A stretch of DNA of 64,000 nucleotides from Culex pipiens pallens (taxonomy: Eukaryota; Arthropoda; Insecta; Diptera; Culicidae): contig NC_068939.1 in NCBI RefSeq assembly GCF_016801865.2, positions 144,381,190-144,445,189 of the forward strand, given 5' to 3'. A program made the translations under genes and the position numbers. Shown one piece after another: positions 34,880 through 45,210 of the stretch (positions are counted from its first letter, which is position 1; every line of letters begins with the position of its first letter). The notes beneath the pieces are model-generated. The model saw only the letters and a list, made by a program, of their open reading frames with translations, was not told the DNA's origin and ran no database searches.

Positions 34880-35815
34880 GTAAAACCACGAAATTCACAC
34901 GAAATCGGGAAAAGTTGTTCCGACCCCTTTTCGATTTGCGTGAAACTTTGTCCTAAGGAGTAACTTTTGTCCCTGATCACGAATCTGAGGTCCGTTTTTT
35001 GATATCTCGTGACGGAGGGGCGGTACGACCCCTTCCATTTTTGAACATGCGAAAAAATAGGTGTTTTTCAATAATTTGCAGCCTGAAACAGTGATGAGAT
35101 AGAAATTTGGTGTCAAAGGGACTTTTGTGTAAAATTGGACGCCCGATTTGATGACGTCTCAAAATTCCGATAAAAAATGTATTTTACACCGAAAAAAACA
35201 CTAAAAAAGTTTTAAAAACTTTCCGATTATCCGTTACTCAACTGTAATTTTTTTGGTGTCTGTCGCGGGGACGTTGAACGGCCATGATCAACGGCGGCCA
35301 ATTTTTTCAAAACTTTTTTTTTCGTAAAATCACGATAACTCGTGATATTTGTAAGCAAACTCCTTATGTTTATTTATCATTATTTTGTAATTGTCTGCTC
35401 TACAACTTTGTACACCATTGTTAAACTCTAAAAAATAACCCTGAAAAGTTAGAAAAAAACACGAAATTTGAAAATAAAAAATTTTGTTCTTAGTAAAAAA
35501 ATTACCCTTCTGGGTTAATGTAGATTCGAAAAGTACTTGGAATTTCCCTTATAATGATCTTTTCTAAAAAAAGTACAGTTGAGTAACGGAAAATTGCAGA
35601 GTTTTGAAGTGTTTTTTTGGATGAAAAATACATTTTTTCGGAATTTTGCGAACGTCATCAAATCGGCGTCACCAAAATTCTATCTCAATGCTGTTTTAGG
35701 CTGCAAATAATTGAAAAACACTTCTTTTTTTGTATGTTCAAAAATGAAAGGGATCGTACCGCCCCTCTGTCACGAAATAAAAAAAACGGACCTCGGACCT
35801 CCAATCTACACATGT
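34880..35815. mobile_element. Foldback/MITE family R, long copy
   Basis: The left arm (about 34895-35250) and right arm (about 35565-35810) are inverted relative to each other: 'ggggcggtacgacccctt' on the left, 'gatcgtaccgcccctctgt' on the right. The centre (about 35330-35545: 'ataactcgtgatatttg', 'gtctgctctacaa', 'acccttctgggtta') matches 41520-41740. The arms also match 1591-1953. It is non-coding; the frames in the arms are mirror copies. Confidence 0.7.
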
Positions 35816-35955
35816 TCCTTAAAAATAACTCCATATACTCATAACTATCGTTAGGACTGCCAGATCTTCAATCTTTTGGACTCATTGGAAAGGTCTTTCG
35901 ATTACAATGGGTCTCATATTTGATTCTAACTTAATTTTCATTAAAAATATATAAG

Positions 35956-36768
35956 AATTTTTGCCTTCCTCACCTTACTGAGGAAAGGCTATAAAATCAC
36001 TCGGAAAATGAACTTTTTAATTAAACCTCCTAGACCTACTTTCATTTGTACATATCGACTCAGAATCACCAGCTGAGCAAATGTCTGTGTGTTTGGCTGT
36101 ATGTAGACATGTGGGGGGTTGGAATCACTCTAAAATTGAGAGGAAGGCACCAACTACCTTAAAGTGGATTAAGTAACGTTTTTTTTATTAAGTCCTCTTA
36201 GGTGCTAAAAAACATGAGATCCGGCTTCAAAAAAATAAATCATTAGCACATAAGTGGATAAAACATTAAATAGGGTTGACAGATCTTCAATCAATTAGAC
36301 GTATTGGAAATGTCTTTCAATTTTTTTTTTGTAGTTTTAAAATGCTCGTTGATGATGTAAGTTTACCTCAATTTAGAATGAAATAGTGACATAACGTCAG
36401 AAAATTGACATAAAAGATGTTCCCCTTCCCAGATTTAATATTCCCATATTTTTTTTTAACTGTGTACCTTTCTAAAAATGTATAACTCGATGGATTTCCG
36501 ACAAAAACACCTTTTAGCAATCTTCCGGAACATAGTCAAAATGGTTTTTTAGCATCACTTTTGAAGTACTTAACTAAACCTGCTGATTTTGAATGAAACT
36601 TATGGAAATTCATCGATGAGAACGGATCCGTCAGCCAAAATCCGTTCAGCCACTCCGGAAACTTGAATCTGAGTCTATATGTATACGTGATGGTGGGTCT
36701 AGAAGGTCAAACTAATAAGTTCATTTTTCGAGTATTGTTTAGCTTTTCTTCATTATGTTGGCAAAAAA
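35956..36768. mobile_element. Mosquito-type MITE (gccttcctcacctta family)
   Basis: It starts 'ttttgccttcctcacctta' and 'gaggaaaggctataaaatc', followed by 'cggaaaatgaacttttta' and 'catatcgactcagaatc'. The right part (about 36650-36768) carries the imperfect reverse complement ('ctgagtctatatgtatacg', 'agttcatttttcgagta'). From experience this is a very common repeat type in Culex and Aedes (knowledge-based). It lies between two other transposons and carries no gene. Confidence 0.7.
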
Positions 36769-37085
36769 CAGCCAAAGTTGACCTCCGAAAATAAAAATTC
36801 AAAAATATTGGCAAAGTCACATACAACAAGTCGTATTCTAAACCTAAAATTTTCTTATAGTTACAGTGTTCTTCTTTCCATTGTTTTTGAAGACCAAAAT
36901 TTGATGCCAGATTATTTTTTGGTGATCTTTAGCCCACTTGCGACATTATTTTATGGTATTCATGAAATAAAACTACAGTGTATTTGACATTTTGTTTTCA
37001 TATATTTTTTCGAAAATTCTTAAAAACGGCATTTTGTAACGATATTCAATCAAAGAATACCACAGGAATGCACTCAACACCTTAA

Positions 37086-37557
37086 CACTGGAACGCCTAA
37101 CGCATGTCCAACTTACACGGACGCCCAAGCCTCCCAAAAAAGGTGGAACGGTAACTTCAACTCGCTGGTTCTCGGGCATTACTCAACCAATCGGGACGAT
37201 TTTTGTTTCCAGGGATTTGTAAGAATGTCTAGATGATCCTAAAATTTTGCAGAACTTGATTTGAACAAATCTGTAATTTCTGCGACCGAAAACATCGTTC
37301 CACCTTTTTTAAAACGACTGCCTCCGCGGAATTTTTGGCGATTTTTTTTACACGCGAAAAAAAAAAGTTGGAACGATGTTTTTGATCGCAAAAATTACAG
37401 ATTTGATCAAATTGAGTTCTGCAAAATTCTTGGATCATCTAGACATCCTAACAAATCACTTGGAAAAAAGAATTGTCTTGATTGGATGAGTTATGCCCGA
37501 GAACCAGCGCGTTGAAGTTACCGTTCCACCTTTTTTGGAGCCTTGGGCGTTGGAATG
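37086..37557. mobile_element. TTAA-flanked, piggyBac-like MITE
   Basis: TTAA stands at both flanks (37082-37085 and 37558-37561). Inside, the ends cactggaacgcc and ggcgttggaatg are imperfect inverted repeats, and long arms follow (about 37130-37330 against 37360-37535, for example 'aaaaaaggtggaacg' and 'cgttccaccttttttgg'). TTAA target choice is characteristic of piggyBac elements. It lies 235 bp beyond the stop codon of the gene at 37792-38758 and may fall within or next to its 3' untranslated region. Confidence 0.7.
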
Positions 37558-37791
37558 TTAATCATCTTGATTTTAGACAAACTGATTTGTTTTTCAGGGA
37601 ATCAACAATTATCAAACTCTTGTTAGTATGGTATCAATATTAGTTGGATTTGGTTGATTCTTCATCTTCGTTAAATACTAGTCAACAGCACATTAAATAT
37701 CATAAATAATGAAATCTCAACACGACAAAGATTAAAAACAAGGACAAAGTACGTTTGGGAGATCGCTACCACAGATTTTTTCCGGTGCTTC

Positions 37792-38758
37792 CTAGGCCCG
37801 GATCGTCTTGACGCCCTTGATGAACACGTGGTCCCCCGGGTTGGGCATGTACTCGTTGGTGTTGAGCTCGCCGGGCCCGTTGATCAGGGAGATCCTCGGT
37901 GGGGCGGCAAAGTAGGACAACATCGGGCTCGAGTACTGGCCAATTGGGTTGGTGTATGCTGGTGCAGCGGCCGCCAGGTGGTGATGGCTAGGGGACGGAA
38001 CCGTTCCGAACTGGTGGACGGGCTGCTGCAGCGAAGAGGGCTGGAAGGGCACGAAGCTGGACTGGGTGGTGCCGGCGGTGGGCGTAGAAGTCGGCGAGGG
38101 TGGCGCCACGGCTCCGGCGTGGGAGTAGTGGGACAGGGAATGGGAATGGTGCTGGTGCGGCTGGTTGATTCCGACCGTCGGTTGTTGTACGTAGGACGGT
38201 TGGACGTACTGGGTGCCGTACGGGTTGTACATAACTGGACGCAGCAGTTGGATGTACTGTAGGCCGCCGGTGGGTTGGCCCTGTGGGTTGATGTATTGCA
38301 TGATGAGTGGGGATGCTGCTGGAAGGAGAGTGGAGGTTTGTCAGCGGTTATGTTGTGGATAATCCACGGTCTGAAATCCTACCTGGAGTAAGAACTTGAT
38401 TTCCGGTGGCATGTGGAGTGGCCATAGCCATGTAGTACTGGTTCAGGTTCTGATTGGACGTAGTCGGCAGGTATTGGCTGTTCTGCGGGCCCGGAGTCAC
38501 ACTGTACGCTTGTCCAACCTCAGAACTCTTCGTTGGCAATCCAATGGGCTTAAGTGGGATCTGCTGCACCGAGGGAGCCACCTGATTCTGCAGCTTACTC
38601 AACGTTTCACTGTCCGGAACCGATATCGAGTTGTAATTGCTAGGTCCATTCACCGGATGGCGCGCCTTCCGGGTGTCCGGCGTAACCGGTTCGGGATCAG
38701 CCCGGACATGGCCCAGGACGACCACCAGACAGCCAATCATGCACAACGTAAACTTCAT
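37792..38758 (-). CDS. Secreted Gln/Pro/Ser/His-rich protein, two exons
   Basis: Exon 1 is 38758-38383 and exon 2 is 38318-37792, joined over a 64-bp intron (38382-38319) with donor CAG|GTAGGA and a pyrimidine-rich acceptor CTTCCAG. Splicing keeps the frame and gives 300 aa. The start at 38758 is the first in-frame ATG and encodes a signal peptide (MKF, then a hydrophobic stretch to about residue 18, likely cleavage after Ala20 before DPEP). The mature protein is low-complexity: Asn/Gln/Pro/Ser in the first half; Tyr-Gln-Pro, His-rich (HQHHSHSLSHYSH) and Ser/Pro/Thr stretches in the second; C-terminus GDHVFIKGVKTIRA. I see no cysteine framework and no Rebers-Riddiford chitin-binding consensus. 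By composition it could be a cuticle, eggshell or other extracellular-matrix protein, but this is inference. The acceptor is a CAGCAG tandem site that could add or drop one alanine. No canonical AATAAA was seen within about 200 bp downstream. Confidence 0.9.
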
Positions 38759-38985
38759 TTCACTCACAGCCACCAAACCACAACAACAAGTTCGTCGACT
38801 TGAATTAATACTTTGCTCCAACTTATTCACGATCTGCTAGGCACCATCAACCGCGCACAATTTTCCTTATGATTATGCCACCACAAAACACGTGCTGCAC
38901 TTGCACTTGCCACTACTACTGCTTCTGCTTCTGCTGCTGCTGCTTTGTGATTGATAAATGAATGCAGTGCTGATATGTGCAAGGT

Positions 38986-38993
38986 CTTTTATA
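38986..38993 (-). promoter_or_regulatory. TATA box of the secreted-protein gene
   Basis: The minus-strand TATAAAAG lies 228 bp upstream of the start codon. Transcription should begin about 25-35 bases downstream (near 38955-38970), where tcattt and tcagca give possible initiators. The leader would then be about 200 nt with no intron needed; it carries a short (CAG)n-like run (about 38921-38945). A strong TATA box fits a stage- or tissue-regulated gene. Confidence 0.75.
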
Positions 38994-40767
38994 TTGCAGA
39001 GGGAAAAACTAAACCAAAACTTATCATACCGTACTCCGATATCCGCGCCACCAAGACCAAAAGGCACCCACCAAGAAAGTAGGGGTCCGTCTTCTCCATA
39101 GCCTTCAACTACCGCGGAGTAGGAAGTTGGTATCGTGCCACCACCTTCCAACAGCAAATCTCACCTTCGTCGGAGGATACTCGGTGAGTGAGATGCAGGG
39201 AAACCCGAGAAATAAAATGTGTCAAAAAGACTGATATCTATGCAAAACATTTCAGAGAAAAAAAAATGAAACTACGATCTATACTTTGAAAAAATATAAT
39301 TTATGTTTGAAATAGCAGCACTTTAGACATGGTTACCAACTGTGCATAGATGCTAAATAGCAATATTGCTCATAGGAATTGGAGCCTTTATATAAATATA
39401 AATAAATAAAATGTTGTTGTAAAAACTATTAACCATTTTCGGGGAGAATTTTTGAACAAAAATTTAAAAGAATAACATTTATTTAAAGAAAAGGCATGAG
39501 AAGACTTTGGCATTTCTGCTCAATAAGATTTGAACTAAAGAGTAAAACCAGTTTGATTTTGAAAGGTTGAAAACTTTATGGTTGAATATTACCTCTTTTG
39601 AGATGTGATTATATCTCAATTCAAGTGCAGTATTTTTCGAGGCTATTCAACAAATTTTGTCTGAAATAAAATCTGAGCAAAATATATATTGAGACCACTG
39701 TTAGTGAAACGAACTAACTTTCTCATCAACTTCAGCTCGGGACACGGTTTCAAGTGTGTGGGATATATCAACAACACGCGGAGACCCACAAACCCTCGAG
39801 ACGGCAGCATCCCTTCTCCCTCTCGAAGGTGCACTAGGAAGCAAAACTTCCTCGTTAGCCATCTCGCAAGCCAACTCCGGGCGGCTACCGTTTGTCGTCG
39901 CTGCACGGGGCTACCTGCCAGCAGCAATCTGATAATTTATGTCATATCAATTATCGCGGACGAGAGCTGCGGACTCGCACCGAACTGGATTCCTTATCAA
40001 CACTGAGCACTGCTGTACAAAAATTTTAGCGGAACGAGGCGTGAGCTGGGCAGATAATATGCAAATACCTAAAGTTGTGAATGAAATCAGCCAGCCTGGG
40101 TCCATCTCCGGTGCAAGCCATTTGATACGCTGCTGCAGGGTGGTAAGCTTACCCGACTGCGAATGATAAAGTTTCAAGTTCACTATCCTACCGGTCAACT
40201 GTGAAATCCATGCAAAGTGGCTTGCCACGGCAACGGCTGCTTTATGCTTCTGTACGGCAGTGAGAGTGAGTGCATGTTGCAGTGATTTGCCACCGAAGGG
40301 AAGTTCCAATTTGAATTATCAACAAACAGATAGTTCAATTAAATCGTGGACGTGGGACTTGATTGACTCGTTGGATTATTTCAATTGATTGGACAACCGC
40401 AATTGGCTTATGGGGGAATGGTTAATCAGTTGCTTAAGGCTTTTACATTGAGTTTGCAAGCGTTTCTAGTTTAAAAGAGTTTTTGTTTGTAGAAAATGTA
40501 TTTATTTGAGTTTTCTTCGGTTTTTGCATAACATCACTATTGAAAAAGGAAGAGCACGCTTGTTCACTTTTTTTTTGCAAACAGTTTTCTATGCATGATT
40601 AACTGATGACTTTCTGACAAGATTCTACTTTTTTGCACCAACATTTTTCTAATAAAAATTTGTGATTTTAAGCCATAAATATGCTTTAGGTTTGACGATA
40701 TAGCCAGTGATCTGTTCAACCCAAACACCATGTTAAATGTATTTAAAGTTTTCCTGAAACCAAATAA
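38994..40767. other. Upstream flank of the secreted-protein gene; no other gene supported
   Basis: The first 200 bp (39040-39170) and the stretch 39680-40300 are GC-richer and unique, and may hold control elements of the gene. The middle (39240-39680) and end (40310-40767) are AT-rich. Frames at 39689-40006 and 39947-40309 overlap on opposite strands and have no domain or reliable start. Confidence 0.4.
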
Positions 40768-41818
40768 GTGATTCTCCGCCAACTCACACAGCAGTTGCCC
40801 GACCCCTCTTCGATTTGCATTAAACTTTGTCTTAAAATGTAACTTTTGTCCCTAATCACGAATCGGAGCTCAATTTTTCGATATCTCGTGACGTAGGGGC
40901 GGTACGACCCCTTTCATTTTATGAACATGTGAAAAAAGACATGTAATTGGTGATGATTTGGAAATTTGGTGTTAACAGGACGTTTATGTAAAATTGGATG
41001 CTCGATTTGATTTGTATTTTTCATCTAACAAAATACAAAGAAAAATGTTTTAAAAATTCTATCATTTTGAAAATGAAAAAAAATGTATTCTTCACGAGTT
41101 ATCAGAATTTGACAAAAAAGTTTTTTGAAAAAGTTATGATTTTGACCATTTTTGACCAGTTTTTAGAATTTTAACCCCTAAAACTCAATCGTGTGCTTTT
41201 GAAAGTATTTTTTTCAGAAAGTTCAGCTAATTTTGCATAAGAATGACCCCTTGGACGATTGTAGTGACTCGTGCATTTGCGAGAATCAGATTTTTTTTTT
41301 TCAAAAAAAAATATTTTTTGATGAGAGAGTGTATCCGGGTTTTTTTTATTTTCGAAAAATCCCCACATACAAGCAGATGCACAAGCCACAACAATGATCC
41401 AAGTGGTTATTCTTATGCAAAATTAGCTGAACTTTCCGAAAAAAATACTTTCATAAGCACACGATTGAGTTTTTGGGGTTAAAATTCTAAAAACTGGTCA
41501 AAAATGGTCAAAATCATAACTTTTTCAAAAAACTTTTTTGTGAAATTCTGATAACTCGTGAAGAATACATGCAAACCCCTTTATGTTTATATATATATTT
41601 TTTGTTTTTGTCTGCTCTACAAATTTGTAGAACATTATTACACTCTAAAATGTAACCCTGCAAAGTAAGAAAAAAACACGTAATTTTAAAATGAAAAATT
41701 TTGTTCTAAATGAAAAAAATGACCCTTCTGGGTTATTTCAGATTCGAAAAGTACATTAAATTTCCCATAAAAATGACGCCATCAAATCGGACGTCTTATT
41801 TTACACAAAAGTCCCTTT
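40768..41818. mobile_element. Foldback family R, left part (split by the LTR element)
   Basis: It begins with the terminal sequence gtgattctccgccaactcac, then the arm with 'ggggcggtacgaccccttt' (about 40897-40917). The centre contains a large internal inverted repeat: about 41131-41247 against 41396-41524, including 'cagctaattttgcataaga' and its complement. It then runs into 'acacaaaagtccctt' where the LTR retrotransposon starts. The rest of the element resumes at 56355. The intact arrangement is confirmed by 1706-1740, where the same sequence reads straight through. Confidence 0.75.
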
Positions 41819-42100
41819 TGTTAAATATTTATTATCTCGGACTTTCTTTTATTTAAAACAATGTAAACATTTGTCAGTTGCACTTCAACTCTGCTCGTCC
41901 AAGGACGAGCTCACCTTTATTAAGTATTTTCATATAGGTAGATCAACTACCTCCTAGTATTATAATTTTCTACCTATCGACTTTACTTCGACACTTATTG
42001 TGATCCTTACATTTACCTGTAAGTAAGTTTTATTGTCTTATATCGCCAAACAGAGATGATAAATATAGAAAAAGGGCGTGTTGTGGTTCAGGCCACAACA
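41819..42100 (-). repeat. 3' LTR
   Basis: The 282-bp repeat is nearly identical to 56067-56354. On the minus strand it starts TGTTGTGGCCTGAACC and ends ATATTTAACA. It contains GATATAAGACAATAAAAC, with TATA-like and AATAAA poly(A)-like words. Confidence 0.9.
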
Positions 42101-42114
42101 TCACTATCCCCCTC
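42101..42114 (-). promoter_or_regulatory. Polypurine tract of the LTR element
   Basis: On the minus strand GAGGGGGATAGTGA directly precedes the 3' LTR, the position where plus-strand DNA synthesis is primed in LTR retroelements. Confidence 0.7.
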
Positions 42115-44346
42115 GGAAAAGGTTTTTAATTATCTGAATGAAATTTTTATCTTTTCATTATAAGTTGTGAATACTAATACAAAACTTTTAAACCTTAATC
42201 ATATGATATTCGTAGAAATGTTGTCTAAATTTGTAGAGGTTTTGTTTGATGAAGACTGTTGACATTTGTTTCATAAGTTTTCATGATGTTATTGAATATT
42301 TCTGAAATACGTTATTGTTTTGATTGGTACATATTGTTTACAAAATTTACTTAATCTAATGTTAGTTGATGGAACCGATTACCCGCGGTTTACTCGGGAT
42401 TAGTGGGATACAATAAAAATAGTAAATCGTATGGCTAACAAATGATATTTTTATGTTTACTGATTTTGAATGAATTCGCTTCATATTTTTGTTTACTAAG
42501 CTATTATTATTTTTGCTTTTAATTTAATATGTTTTTTTTAGACAGCAAAGATAATGTTTAACAATTGAAAGACGCGAAAATTAGGCTAATACAGTGATTA
42601 CAATGAAAGATTGCAGTAGAATATAATTGAAATGTAAAATTTGCAGGATGACTGTAGGCGTTGAAAATGTGTGAATAAACTTTGTGATGATGGTGCTGAA
42701 GATGTCTTGATGTTGTTGTTTTGGAACCGTTTCGATTGTTAACGGTTTCGTTTTCGTGAATCTTTTGATGACGACCACGATCTCGACGGCGATTAGATGA
42801 AGATGAAGATGGTGAAACAAATAGAATTGTTTGGTTCTGAAGGTTGGAACGTGGGGGTCTCCTTCCCCCTACAAAAAAAAATTGTCTTATACAGACTTTA
42901 CTTAACTACATTGTATTTATTTTACTTAACTACAAATGTATTTTATAAAATTTCAAAACTTTGTTAAATGATAATCAAGATGTTTTTTTGTGTGTTTATA
43001 TGTGTGTTTTTAGTGTATTTATAATTATATTGTATGTTGAATTGTTTTGAACTTTTTTTTTTTTGTAATTCAGTTGATACGTCTATAATGTTTATATTTT
43101 CATGGATAACAACTGATCATTCTCATTTTATACATTTATGGTAACGTTATTTTTAAGGGATCTGTATATTCATAAGTATCTACGAAATTGTTTGTTTTTC
43201 CTTTTTTAATACTATCATTCAAGTCATGTTTATTGAGTATACAGTCACAATTTGTAATCTCCTTATTTTGTCATGAACTAACTTACAGTAAAATAAATAA
43301 AATAAGAGAAATGGTTAAATTAAAATATTTCAAACAAACTAGTTATTATACTAAATGAAATGACTTTATTTTTTTTTAATCGATCAATTAGTAAACCTAT
43401 TTGAACAGATTTCAATGTATATTGTTAATTTGAATACTTTTTCACTTTCATTATTATAATATAATCATAAGATTATTTCTAGTGTCTGATTTGAAAGTGG
43501 AAAATATGAATCAATTTTGTGTGAATATTTGATTAACACATTACATTATTTTGCAGTGTTTTTATTGGAAATTTATTCAAAATATGATGGTTGTCAATTT
43601 ATGTTTTAAAATTAATATATGAAAGTGATTTTTACAAACCAAATTAAATCAATCAAACTTAAATTATATCTACATTATCGATTGATTAAATTTGAAGTGT
43701 TAAAAGGTTGATTTCGATATCTTTGATATCTCGCCTGTTTTTTTTCGACATACTATGATTTTAAATTAGGAAACTATTTTGCCATATTTTGATTTTTTGT
43801 AATATTTGTATTATATATATATATAATGAATTGATTTACTTTTCGCTTTTTGCATTGCATATTTCTTTGTTCAATCTGTTATATGTTCTGAACCATTTAA
43901 TTTTATTTTTTACGAATAATTTGCTTTGAAAATGATTTTGTATTTAGCAAAAATATTTGCTTTGGTTCATTTTTGTGTACGCTGAATGCTTTTCTTAGAT
44001 TTTTGTTTGATAGAATTTTTGTTATACTTATACTGAACTTATATTTAAATTAGATGTATTCTCCGGAAAAAATATACATGATTTTAAATATTTTGTTCTT
44101 ACGATCAAGGTAGAGTAAATCTTTAACATTCATTGATAATTGATACATATTGGCCAGATATCAACATAATTGATGGTTAAGATATGTCTATCATGATTGT
44201 GTGTGTGTGTTTTTTTTTTGTGTTTATCAGTAAGAATACTGATTACTTAGATCATCTAAGTATTGTATAAATTGTTGATAGAAGTGATCATTTTTATTTA
44301 AGAAAATATTTTTCTCGTTTTCAATGAAATAATTTTTAAATTTGTT
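42115..44346 (-). other. AT-rich 3' internal region of the LTR element
   Basis: About 2.2 kb between the gag stop codon and the purine tract. In a complete Ty3/gypsy element this is where pol would follow, but no conserved pol motif can be read in any frame. A minus-strand frame at 42581-42820 has no recognisable domain. The sequence is strongly AT-rich with simple-repeat spots (atatatata near 43812, gtgtgtgtgt near 44200). Confidence 0.6.
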
Positions 44347-45210
44347 TTATTGGTAATCTAGTATTTGACATTGTTTTTTATCTTCATTTTTTATAATTTT
44401 AATTTGCTCATTATGTTTTTCGCTAAGCTCGAAAATTTTTGAATTATTTTTGATTTCCCCATGATTTTCATATTCTGCTGTTTTTTGATTTTTATGTAGA
44501 ATTGGATTTTCAGTATTGTCACAAAGGTTTTCACTGATATTTGGATTGTTGAAATTTACAGCTTGAATATACGAGATTTCATCATTTGAATTGTTTTTCG
44601 CTAAATAATTTTTATTTTTTGGCATACTGTTTTGCCAGTAATGATTATATTTTGTGTTATAGTTGTGGCAATTATTTGTGTTATTATAACCATTGTTGCG
44701 AGAGTTGTCATTTTCAAAATTGCCATTTGTCATATTATTATTATTGTTGGTATCGTAATTGTTTATAAAATAAGGTCTTTTGTTTTTAAAAAATGGAACG
44801 AAAGTTTTACCCTTATAATTAGGGTTAATTTTTGTATCTTTATAATGAATGTTTTCTCTTTTAGGAACAAAATATTTCCAATTATTTTTACCGTGAAAGT
44901 AATTCATGTTATTTTGTTGTCGGATTCTATAAATATTTTCTTGTTTTGCATCATTATTTTTATTGTGCAATGGATTAAAATTGTTACCCATATACCTGGG
45001 ATTGAAGTTTTGGAGACCTTTTTTCCCAGAATTTAAACATGGTTGAAAATGGTTTTTGAATTTAAAATATTGGACTCCGTTGTTTTGAGCTGTAGATTGT
45101 TCTAAATTTCCAGCTCTGTCAATTAATGGTAGAAATTTACCATACATTTTTTTGTCACCTAAATTTAATTTTTCCAAAATAATTTTGATTTCGTCTAAAG
45201 TAGACGCTTG
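44347..45210 (-). pseudogene. gag: gag, C-terminal part (separated from its start)
   Basis: This open frame of 287 codons continues gag after the insertion of element A; its native sequence starts at the duplicated CAAGC and reads ASTLDEIKIILEKLNLGDKK. The first 16 codons of the apparent frame upstream belong to element A, not to gag. The C-terminal half is very rich in asparagine, lysine and tyrosine and lacks a CCHC zinc knuckle, unusual for a Ty3/gypsy gag. It ends with a stop at 44347. In the intact element it would bind RNA and form the particle; here it is disconnected from its start by about 10.3 kb of inserted DNA and so is presumed non-functional. Confidence 0.7.

Noticed and set aside
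37828..38803. Plus-strand frames of 144 and 135 codons
   Set aside because: They are antisense shadows of the secreted-protein gene.
44586..45036. Plus-strand frames rich in Ile/Val/Cys/Tyr
   Set aside because: Antisense of the Asn-rich gag segment; the residues follow from complementing AAT/AAC codons.
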